The notes under the pieces were generated by a model. That model did not search any database. It had not been told where the DNA came from and saw nothing but the letters and a program-made list of their open reading frames with translations. From the IMG/VR virus record IMGVR_UViG_3300031711_000314, positions 1 to 36,398 of that record: a DNA stretch of 36,398 nt; one strand, 5' to 3'. Both the position numbers and the translations under genes were made by a program. Shown here in pieces: positions 21,701 to 28,444 of this stretch; position 1 is the stretch's first letter; each line of letters opens with the position of its first letter. The DNA is from a virus.

Positions 21701-22097
21701 TCCCGACGCTTGGACGACGAACCTCTCTAACGAAGACGTGACGCTCGAACTCGCGGACCTCCGCCCGTTCGGCGTGATGGGCAGGGGTGCGGCGCGGGTC
21801 TTCCAAGTTCTCGGCGAAATCAGGGCGAACGCGACGATTTCCGCGACGGTCTTCACTGACGGCCGTTACAGCGCGGCTATCGACCTTCCGCCTCAGCAAG
21901 TAGTCGGTGAGGTGGGCGACAAGTTTACGGTCGAGTGGGGTTTACCTGTTCGTGACCTCAACGCTGTGGGCGTGCGGCTCAATGTGTCGCCGCCGGACGA
22001 TGGCTCCGTCAATGAAGGACTTGTTATCCACTCTATTGGTGTGGAGGCAGACAGCCTCCCGTCGAAGCAGCGCGTTCCCGCCGAACGGAGAGCCTAA
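18750..22097 (+). CDS. Tail nozzle/hub protein (1115 aa)
   Basis: Very large beta-rich protein. The opening VLSVPITPGIHQENDRTMLP plus LIDAANVRVRKGGAIGKRCP matches the start pattern of podovirus tail-nozzle/hub proteins (T7 gp12-like, or 'stabilisation' proteins of the P22 gp10 kind), which bind to the adaptor ring and form the short tail channel. The body is a run of beta-propeller-like segments. Later motifs include FTRTGIYTLAAALAPN and LFQSRRGLYILPRGFGPPEL, typical of these proteins. The GTG at 18750 overlaps the previous TAG. The frame is open further upstream, but that part overlaps the preceding gene in another frame. It is longer than T7 gp12, so extra domains are likely. Confidence 0.75.
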   Translation: MPEVLSVPITPGIHQENDRTMLPAGTLIDAANVRVRKGGAIGKRCPTVAAGRVVSKYLKTDGTAGTGNAITGYVGEITELNDGSQALIADNRCYVRRNTGDEWVESGRTSRALPVSATWVQYNEGVVPGSSPALFSGTGNVTCATQGDYTAVSYVQHVTQGSLTITQCCLTLYGKNGVVIVEKTAGQISEYPQGRQNPKIIAANGVFLWFYQQADGNSADTNLYVRTLDPVAKTLSAENAFTSTKAAGGGYDVTAYQNGTQVLVAHVPPNTEPGLPVGHDGFKVALYDAAGSFFTATAVQLHDVTGDGLAGDMHLTVYGDPAATQIWVGLCMKDASGARAVGFDGALASAESSNLLLSPYAGGTLVAGQLGIVNRGGGSSSVWVLVQSYFSAVRRIYQTVVSVCSLGLGTTPAPSNTVIPHWLPASRPFFGQSRSFMVWLHDDGLPDGWDDFQTNSFAWRNQRTYGLFTVVFANDSGGTPSFSMLQPELVPEERSTFKGMYSWLPEVALHDVTDDNGVAVNHALVPLLSPIQTQALADAESWAVILYEWETDIELMSRRRQIVEHAGGVLVLGGHLQENALDISNRVLPTLSGFLTSVETTGARGFENGFPRGPALIDRDTPNDSGGVLIGSATYQLCALYEHVDAIGRRHRSRPSQVVRVSPPDATSALSAQVAITDLSERLIASDAHGIVVHVFATQGNGSTFYRITPSSGAPRAWDELASTMVAGFTTIGLADTAIPAGEILYTQGNVVPNMPAPAHRFGCVGAGRVWLGGLFDPTMIECSKLETPQEPTQFTRNAAFRQKLPDPCTGLVVMDNTVVAFTRTGIYTLAAALAPNNQGAPALPQFQPLPSTIGCINPWSVRVVADGILFQSRRGLYILPRGFGPPELISAQVQDEIEGRLVTSSAVVDHQEHRLVLSCVSPTNVGADDGRLLVYDLDRHTWISSDDPGTGSEYGTIIASWNGRLALATRLQFGADIDLRVEDPDAWTTNLSNEDVTLELADLRPFGVMGRGAARVFQVLGEIRANATISATVFTDGRYSAAIDLPPQQVVGEVGDKFTVEWGLPVRDLNAVGVRLNVSPPDDGSVNEGLVIHSIGVEADSLPSKQRVPAERRA

Positions 22098-23336
22098 ATG
22101 GGTCCGAGTGACGCTGGCTACTACCAAGAGCCGAACTACCTCTCGAGCGCGAAGGTCAAGTCCCAGAACTTTGACCTCGGCAACGGCGATCCGAACTGGC
22201 TCTCGAACTTCGCGAACAAGCAGACGGGGACGTCGAACGACGCCTACCGGATGAACGTCCAGGGGCAGAACCTCTCGCACGCCGCGAACGACGCCGCGAA
22301 CCGAGGGGGATACCAGGCGTACTACGGCATCGCGAACGACACGCTCGGCAAGGCTCAGAACCAGATCCAGAACAGCGCCCCGGCGAACACAAACCAGGGG
22401 AACATGGCGGACAAGCTCGCCGCTTTTGCGAGCGCTCCTCAGGGTCCTTCGGCCGCCCAAGCCCAGCTTCAGAAGGGCACGAACCAGGCTCTCGATTCTC
22501 AGCTAGCGCTCGCTCGAAGCGGTAGCGGGTTCGGCGAGTCAGCTAACGCTCTGAACGCCGCTGGGCAGAACGCCTCGAGCACGATCGCGAACGCAGCGAA
22601 CGACTCGGCGACGCTCAAGGCCCAAGAGGATCAGAACTACCGCCAGAACCAGATGCAGGCCCTCTCGGGTGCTGCCGGCATCTACGGCCAGCAACAGCAA
22701 GGGCAGCTCAGCCAAGCCCAAGCTCTTCAACAGCTCGCTCAGCAACAGTCGGGGCAAGCCGAGTTCAACACGAACGCCGCTCTTCAGGGTCGTGCTCAGA
22801 ACGACGCCCTACAGCAAGGGCTCGAGAACTCGAGCATCACCGCTCAGAACGACTCGCTCAGCCAGGACCTCGCGGCTCAAGGGCTCACGCTTCAGGCTCA
22901 AAACGCCCAGCTTCAGGGCAAAGAGGCCGAAGAGCAGGCGAACGCCCAGCTCTACGGGACCGACGCAGACGTCTACAAGGCGAACCTCCAAAACCAGGTC
23001 GACAACCGCAACCTCGACCAGCAGTTCGGCCGTGACGTTGTCGGCGGTGTGGGTTCTGCGATCAGCGCGATCGGCGGCCTCGCGATGCTCTCGGACGAGC
23101 GAGCAAAGACCAACATCGAGCCCACGTCCGCCGCGAACCGCTACGACCGTGATCGCTCGGACACGGGTCGGGCCTATCGCAATTACGAGACCGACCAAAC
23201 GGACGATCTCTTGGACACGTACTCGACTCTACAGAATCGAGACGACGAGGCGAAGAAGAGGAGGGTCGGGGCCGCGTTTCAGAACGCCGGAGCCCAGTTC
23301 TCGAGGTTCTCGCAACCCGTTTCGATGAGAAGGTGA
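22098..23336 (+). CDS. Gln/Ala-rich internal-virion-like protein with truncated S74-type motif (412 aa)
   Basis: Starts directly after the nozzle stop. About 300 residues are Gln/Ala/Asn/Ser-rich and helical, of the sort found in internal core or ejection proteins. A small-residue segment (VVGGVGSAISAIGGLAM, about 315-331) could insert in a membrane. It is followed by LSDERAKTNIEP with Ser332, the opening of the peptidase S74 intramolecular-chaperone domain. The rest of that domain is missing; instead there is a charged tail. The next gene carries the same motif with a fuller domain. It is probably an ejection or tail-assembly protein; precise role unknown. Confidence 0.65.
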   Translation: MGPSDAGYYQEPNYLSSAKVKSQNFDLGNGDPNWLSNFANKQTGTSNDAYRMNVQGQNLSHAANDAANRGGYQAYYGIANDTLGKAQNQIQNSAPANTNQGNMADKLAAFASAPQGPSAAQAQLQKGTNQALDSQLALARSGSGFGESANALNAAGQNASSTIANAANDSATLKAQEDQNYRQNQMQALSGAAGIYGQQQQGQLSQAQALQQLAQQQSGQAEFNTNAALQGRAQNDALQQGLENSSITAQNDSLSQDLAAQGLTLQAQNAQLQGKEAEEQANAQLYGTDADVYKANLQNQVDNRNLDQQFGRDVVGGVGSAISAIGGLAMLSDERAKTNIEPTSAANRYDRDRSDTGRAYRNYETDQTDDLLDTYSTLQNRDDEAKKRRVGAAFQNAGAQFSRFSQPVSMRR

Positions 23337-23340
23337 AGTC

Positions 23341-24165
23341 ATGCCTGGAATGTTCGGCAACATCGCGAACGCGCTTCGAAACCAGCAGGCGCAGCAGCCT
23401 CAGCAGGGGCAACAACCACCGGCTCGTCCCCCGATGCAGGCGCAGCCACAGGCTCGGCCCGGCATGTTCGGAGCGATGCAGAGGGCCATGCCGCAGCAAC
23501 AGCAACCGCAGCAACAGCCTCAGCGGGGCGGGATGTTCGGGATGATGCAGCGGGCGATGCCGCAACAGCAACAGCCTCAACAGCGGCCCCCGATGGGCGG
23601 CTTCATGGGTCGTATTGCCGGCGCCATGGGGGGCCAGCAAGGGCAGATGCCCCAGCAGAACCAGATGCAGGCGGGCATGGCCCAAATGGGCGGCGGCATG
23701 GGGGCGATGCTCTCGGACAAGCGCTCGAAGGATCGCATCCGTGAACTCGAGGACCTCAACGATAGCTACGCCGCGCTCATGAGTCGTGACACGGCGAAGC
23801 CCGACGTTCGCCGGCCTGATACCGACGCTCTCGACCGAGCGGCGAACTACAACGGCGTGGGTTCGTACTCCTATGAGTACAAGGACCCGAACGCCGCCGG
23901 TGCCGCTCCCGGCGAGCACGTGGGGCCCATGGCTCACGAGCTTCGTTCGATCCCCGGCGTGGTTCAGCCGGGCGCGGACGGGATGGATCGCGTCGACACG
24001 CCTCGTCTCACGATGTCGAACGCCTCGGCCATCGGGGAACACGAGCGCGACATCCAAGACCTCAAGGAGGCAAACGACGCGCTCGCACGCCGACAGGAAC
24101 TCGCCGACCTCGAGAAGGCCGGGAAGAAGCAGTCGAGCCGCATCCTCTCGAACACGCCTTACTGA
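23341..24165 (+). CDS. Gln/Met-rich protein with S74-like chaperone domain (274 aa)
   Basis: The N-terminal ~120 residues are low-complexity Gln/Pro/Met/Gly, with a near-duplicate unit MFGAMQRAMPQQQQPQQ / MFGMMQRAMPQQQQPQQ. The C-terminal ~150 residues begin LSDKRSKDRIREL (Ser125) and continue with SYSYEYKDPNAAG, HVGPMAHELRSIPGVV and ASAIGEHERDIQDL. This is the order of the peptidase S74 chaperone domain, which trimerises and self-cleaves before its serine in many tail spikes. Here it sits in a small protein between the nozzle and ejection genes rather than at a fibre's end. Cleavage would release a Gln-rich peptide; that is inference. Confidence 0.7.
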   Translation: MPGMFGNIANALRNQQAQQPQQGQQPPARPPMQAQPQARPGMFGAMQRAMPQQQQPQQQPQRGGMFGMMQRAMPQQQQPQQRPPMGGFMGRIAGAMGGQQGQMPQQNQMQAGMAQMGGGMGAMLSDKRSKDRIRELEDLNDSYAALMSRDTAKPDVRRPDTDALDRAANYNGVGSYSYEYKDPNAAGAAPGEHVGPMAHELRSIPGVVQPGADGMDRVDTPRLTMSNASAIGEHERDIQDLKEANDALARRQELADLEKAGKKQSSRILSNTPY

Positions 24166-25844
24166 TGGCCACGTACCGCCCGCTCTCGAACGGCCTCTAC
24201 GAGCTTGATAGCTCGGCTGGGCCGATCCCTGTCTCGGCGACGGAGGACCAGCTCCAAGCCTACGGGCACACCTTGGATCCGGGCGCTCTTGCGTTGAACG
24301 ACAACGGGACGGGCGGGCAAGGCAACGTTCCTGCGAACGCTTCCGACGCCGTGCCGAACTACAGCCCGGCGGGGCAAGGCGGGGCGCCGGCTCAGTCGCT
24401 CGACCAGGACCTCTTCGACGGCGCTCCGAACTCTCCCGCGATGAGCCCGAAGAACGAGGCTGTAGGGGACGTGACGAAGGCGACGAACCCGATCACGGAC
24501 GGCAACGGGCGTCCCAAGACCGACAAGTTCGCGCCGAAGACGGAAGACGTCGATCTCAAGAAGTACCTCGAGGGCGTTCGCAGCTCCGCCGGCCCGAGCT
24601 ACGTCCGGATCCCTCAAAAGGACATCAAAGCCCAGTGGACGGTTCGCAAGGGCAAGAGCGTCCCTGAGGACCTGCTCGAGGCGGACAGCGACGCGGCCAT
24701 CAACCAGCGGCTCGCGATGCAGAAGAAGTCGGACCTCGAAGCGGATCGAGCCGACCGCATGGGCGAGGCCGCTGACGATGCGATTGGCGCCCAAGAGAAG
24801 GCCATCTCGGCGGACGAGATCAAGGTTCAGAAGTGGCGTCAGGAGTACGCCCGTCGCCAAGCGGTCATCGACAAGGAGCGTGAGGCGAACGACCAGCTCA
24901 AGATCGACCCCGACAAGGTCTTCAACGATAAGGGCGGCACGCTGGCGAAGCTAGGGGCAGCTCTTCAGATCATCGGCGGGGCGGGCGTTCAAGCGGGGTA
25001 CCGACTCGCTGAGAACCCCGGGATGAAGGCCGTCAACCAGATCATCGATCGGAACATCGAGCTTCAACGGGAAGAGATCGCCAACCGTAAGGCGAGCACT
25101 CGGGGCAAGGAGAACGAACTCGAGCGGCTCACCAAGGTCTACGGGAGCCCCGAACTCGCCGAGCAAGAGCTTCGGAACCGTCAGATGTCGCTCTTCAGCG
25201 CGTACGCCAAGCGGGCGATGATGCAGTCGCCGGACGACGTACGAGCGAACTTCGACGCCGCCATGGCGGATTTCGAGAAGGAACGCGTCGCGAGCCGTGT
25301 CGCTATCGACCAGGCGGCACAGGACGACGTGACCGAGCAGTGGGTGAACCGCCCGGCTTCGACGGTTGCCGTTGGTGGACCCGGCAAGGAGATGAACCGC
25401 GTCGTGAGTGTCGACGGGACCGACCTCTTCGCTCGCACACCGGAGCAAGCGAAGGACGTCCAGGAGAAGATCACGAACTCGACGATGATCTCGAACCAGC
25501 TAGCCGAGCTGAAGGCGCTCGCCCAGAAGGCTCCGAGCTTCCGTGTCGGCTCGGCCGAGTGGGACGCGACGCTCGCTCGGATGAAGTCGATCGCCTACGA
25601 CGTGATGCCGCGCATGAACGTCGCCGTGGGTCAGGGCGCCATGTCCGGCGACGAAGCCGAGCGAAACATCAAGATGGTTGGCGATCCGGAGGCGCTCATC
25701 CGGACGAACCAGAACGAAATGCTCGACGAGACGATCCGCGGGCAACACACGTTCAAGAAGGGCCTCATCCGGGACTACCTCTACAGGGACAAGGGAGCGA
25801 CGGCGCACGCTATCAACCCCGAACCCGCACACGTGAGGGAGTAA
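24165..25844 (+). CDS. Probable internal virion/ejection protein (559 aa)
   Basis: Starts at an ATG overlapping the previous stop. The N-terminal ~150 residues are disordered (Gly/Asn/Pro-rich). A long helical region follows (about 185-330), including a charged coiled-coil part (KVQKWRQEYARRQAVIDKER) and a hydrophobic patch (LAKLGAALQIIGGAGVQAGY, about 262-281) that may touch membrane. More helices run to the C-terminus (LAELKALAQKAPSF). No lysozyme motif is seen. The position between nozzle and the 827-aa protein fits the set of ejection proteins podoviruses use to make a channel across the envelope. Confidence 0.65.
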   Translation: MATYRPLSNGLYELDSSAGPIPVSATEDQLQAYGHTLDPGALALNDNGTGGQGNVPANASDAVPNYSPAGQGGAPAQSLDQDLFDGAPNSPAMSPKNEAVGDVTKATNPITDGNGRPKTDKFAPKTEDVDLKKYLEGVRSSAGPSYVRIPQKDIKAQWTVRKGKSVPEDLLEADSDAAINQRLAMQKKSDLEADRADRMGEAADDAIGAQEKAISADEIKVQKWRQEYARRQAVIDKEREANDQLKIDPDKVFNDKGGTLAKLGAALQIIGGAGVQAGYRLAENPGMKAVNQIIDRNIELQREEIANRKASTRGKENELERLTKVYGSPELAEQELRNRQMSLFSAYAKRAMMQSPDDVRANFDAAMADFEKERVASRVAIDQAAQDDVTEQWVNRPASTVAVGGPGKEMNRVVSVDGTDLFARTPEQAKDVQEKITNSTMISNQLAELKALAQKAPSFRVGSAEWDATLARMKSIAYDVMPRMNVAVGQGAMSGDEAERNIKMVGDPEALIRTNQNEMLDETIRGQHTFKKGLIRDYLYRDKGATAHAINPEPAHVRE

Positions 25845-25845
25845 C

Positions 25846-28329
25846 GTGGCCGAAGTCGCGGTCACACAAGACGGCCGCGTCCACATGCTGGATGCGGAGG
25901 GGCAGCCGGTCACGGTCGACAAAACCGATCTCGGCCAGGCCCTTCAAGCTGGCTACCAACCTGAAGATCCAAAGAGCGTCGAGCGCCGCAACGTCGAGCA
26001 GACCTACGGGACGCTCGCGGAGAGGGCGAAGACCTTCGGCGAAGGCGCTCTCGAGGGTGCGACACTTGGTGTCGGGAACGCCGGCCTCGCGGCGATCATG
26101 GGCGACGACTACAAGCAGAACGCCCAGCTCCGTGCCGAAGTGAACCCGGGGACTCGAACGGCGGGCTCCGTCGTCGGTGCCGTTGCTCCCGCTCTCGCGT
26201 CCGGTGGTGAGAGCGCCGTTGCTCGTGGCGTCTCGGCTCTCGGTGCTCCCGCAAGAGCGGCGAGCGGGCTCGGTAGCCTCGCCGAACGTGGAGTGATGGC
26301 CGGGCTCGAAGGGCTCGGCTACGAGGGCTCGTCGGTGCTCGGGAGGATGGGAGCGAAGGCTCTCAGCATGGGCGCCGGTGCTGGAGTCGAGAACGCGCTC
26401 TACGGAGCGGGGACATCGCTCGAGGATTCCGTCCTAGGGGACAGCGATTGGACGGCCGACAAGGCGATGAGCGCCATGGCCGATCAGGGTTGGTACGGCT
26501 TCGCGGGTGGTGCTGCCGTCGGGGGAGCTGGTTCGCTTCTAGCGAGCGCCGGAAAGCGGGTGCTCGAGAAGATGGCCGGCGAGGGCAAGACGTTCCAGCA
26601 GGCCGCTGGTGAGCTTGCCGAGCGTCGTGCGGCGAAGTCCGTCATCGGTAACAACCAACGCGTCTACAACGAACTCACCGACTACGGCGACGACTTCAGC
26701 CGCATCCAGCGCATGGGCCGAAAGGCTCTCGACGCTGACATCCCGCTCACGAACCTCGAGAAGGGCGTGGCCGCTCTCGGCAAGAAGACCGACGAAGCGG
26801 CGGAGCGCCTCAAAGGCGTGGCTGAGCAGCTCGACACGGCGGGCGTGAAGGTCGATGCACAGAAGGTTCTTTCCCAGGTCGACGACCAGATCCAAGCGCT
26901 CAGGAACGTCGACCTCAAAAGCCACCACGCCGTAGCCGACCGGCTCGAGAGCGAGATCGCTCCCATCCGTGAGGCTCTCCAGCCCAAGGAAGTCCCGACT
27001 GTAAACCGCACGGGTGAGAAGCCCACGGTCGAGTTCACCGAGAAGCCGGGCAAGGAGTACTCCTTCAGCGAGTGGTGGAAGCTCCGCCAGAAGTTCGACG
27101 AAACCCTGAATTGGGCCAAGCGTGGCGGGGACCCAGCGACGGATAGCCTCAGGAAGCTCCGCTCGACGCTCGACGAGGGCCTAGACGACGCTCTCGCTCA
27201 GCACGCTGACCTCCAGGCGAAGAAGTTCGCGGTCGATCCTTCGGACCTTGCGGCCAAGGAAACCCACGAGACGGGCTCCCTCGCCCAAGAGTGGAAGAGC
27301 GCGAAGGAAGACTACGGCGACTTCGTGTCCCTCAAGAACGCGGGCGAGGAGCAGCTCATGAGGGGCGAGAAGAACCGGTGGATCTCGCCGAGTGACTACG
27401 GCGTAGCAGCGACGGGGGCGAACATTCTAGGGACCGTCGCCGGCATCGCCTCAGGTTCCGTCGGCATCGGAGCCCTCACGAGCATGGCGAGCGGGGCAGC
27501 AAGCGGCCTCGCTTCCAAGTTCTTCAGGGAGCGAGGGGCCGGGATGGTTGCCCGCATGGCCGACGCGATCTCGAAATTCGATGCTCGGACCGGGCTCGCA
27601 GCGAAGGTCATGGTCGGTGCCGTCCCGGCCGCGAAGAAGCTCCCGATCACGATCGCCACGAGGAAGCGCCGAGAGGACGAGCGGGCGAAGAACTTCACTC
27701 GCGTGAACGAGCACGTTCAACGGTTCGCGTCCGATCCCATGTACGCGCAGGCCGAGACCCAGAAGGTCATCAAGCCCTGGACGACGGAGCAACCCGGGCT
27801 CGCGTCGAAGATCGCTCAACGCTACCAGGCGGACATGGCGTACCTCGCTGAGAAGGCTCCCAAGCCCTACTCGGCGGGGACCAAGAGCTTCCAGCCGTTG
27901 AAGACGCCGAAGCTCTTCAGCCGGGTCGACAAGCAGAAGTTTCTACGTATCGCCTCCGCACTCTCGGACCCCGCCGACGCGATCGACGACATCGCTCAGG
28001 GCGACATCGACCTCGACGTGATCGAGGCCCTCAAGGAGCGCCGGCCCGAGGCGTACGCCGACCTCCGCACGGACGTGATGACGGAGGCGGCAAAGCTGAA
28101 GGACGAGATGCCTTTCGCCCGTCGCAACTTTCTATCTATCGCCTTCGACTATCAGGGCGATCCTTCGCTTGACCCCCAAACGCTCGCTTCGATCCAGTCG
28201 AGCACGATGCAGAACATCGAGAGCCCGGATGACCAAGGAGGCTCGGGCCCTCCGAAGAGAATCAACGTCGATGGTGAAGCCCTTCAAGACGCGATGACGC
28301 TCCCCTCCGAGAAGCAAGCGACGGGCTAA
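25846..28329 (+). CDS. Large internal virion/ejection protein with membrane-active Gly/Ala region (827 aa)
   Basis: Begins at GTG just after the previous stop. The first ~45 residues form a small beta domain (VTQDGRVHMLDAEGQPVTVD, then LGQALQAGYQPED) common at the front of phage ejection proteins. Residues ~65-250 are Gly/Ala-rich with repeated hydrophobic stretches (LGVGNAGLAAIMGD, GSVVGAVAPALASGG, GWYGFAGGAAVGGAGSLLAS). The middle is a long charged helical region (about 260-480), and another Gly/Ala segment occurs near 525-560 (GANILGTVAGIASGSVGIGA). This alternation fits a protein that leaves the capsid and lines a channel in the host membrane. No peptidoglycan-degrading motif was found. 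Confidence 0.7.
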   Translation: MAEVAVTQDGRVHMLDAEGQPVTVDKTDLGQALQAGYQPEDPKSVERRNVEQTYGTLAERAKTFGEGALEGATLGVGNAGLAAIMGDDYKQNAQLRAEVNPGTRTAGSVVGAVAPALASGGESAVARGVSALGAPARAASGLGSLAERGVMAGLEGLGYEGSSVLGRMGAKALSMGAGAGVENALYGAGTSLEDSVLGDSDWTADKAMSAMADQGWYGFAGGAAVGGAGSLLASAGKRVLEKMAGEGKTFQQAAGELAERRAAKSVIGNNQRVYNELTDYGDDFSRIQRMGRKALDADIPLTNLEKGVAALGKKTDEAAERLKGVAEQLDTAGVKVDAQKVLSQVDDQIQALRNVDLKSHHAVADRLESEIAPIREALQPKEVPTVNRTGEKPTVEFTEKPGKEYSFSEWWKLRQKFDETLNWAKRGGDPATDSLRKLRSTLDEGLDDALAQHADLQAKKFAVDPSDLAAKETHETGSLAQEWKSAKEDYGDFVSLKNAGEEQLMRGEKNRWISPSDYGVAATGANILGTVAGIASGSVGIGALTSMASGAASGLASKFFRERGAGMVARMADAISKFDARTGLAAKVMVGAVPAAKKLPITIATRKRREDERAKNFTRVNEHVQRFASDPMYAQAETQKVIKPWTTEQPGLASKIAQRYQADMAYLAEKAPKPYSAGTKSFQPLKTPKLFSRVDKQKFLRIASALSDPADAIDDIAQGDIDLDVIEALKERRPEAYADLRTDVMTEAAKLKDEMPFARRNFLSIAFDYQGDPSLDPQTLASIQSSTMQNIESPDDQGGSGPPKRINVDGEALQDAMTLPSEKQATG

Positions 28330-28424
28330 TGCCGGGCAAGACCAAGATCACGATCGTCCTCGTCTCCAAGGTGAAGATGACGATCACGCTTACCGCAACG
28401 ACAGTCTTTCGAATCGATCCCTAA
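28329..28424 (+). CDS. Small basic hypothetical protein (31 aa)
   Basis: The ATG overlaps the TAA of the ejection protein (TAATG), a coupled start, and the 31-codon frame fills most of the gap before the fibre gene. The peptide is Lys/Thr/Val/Ile-rich with an internal echo (KITIVLVSKVKMTITLT). No function can be suggested. Too short to be sure it is translated. Confidence 0.4.
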   Translation: MPGKTKITIVLVSKVKMTITLTATTVFRIDP

Positions 28425-28444
28425 AGAACGAGCCGCCGCCATGA

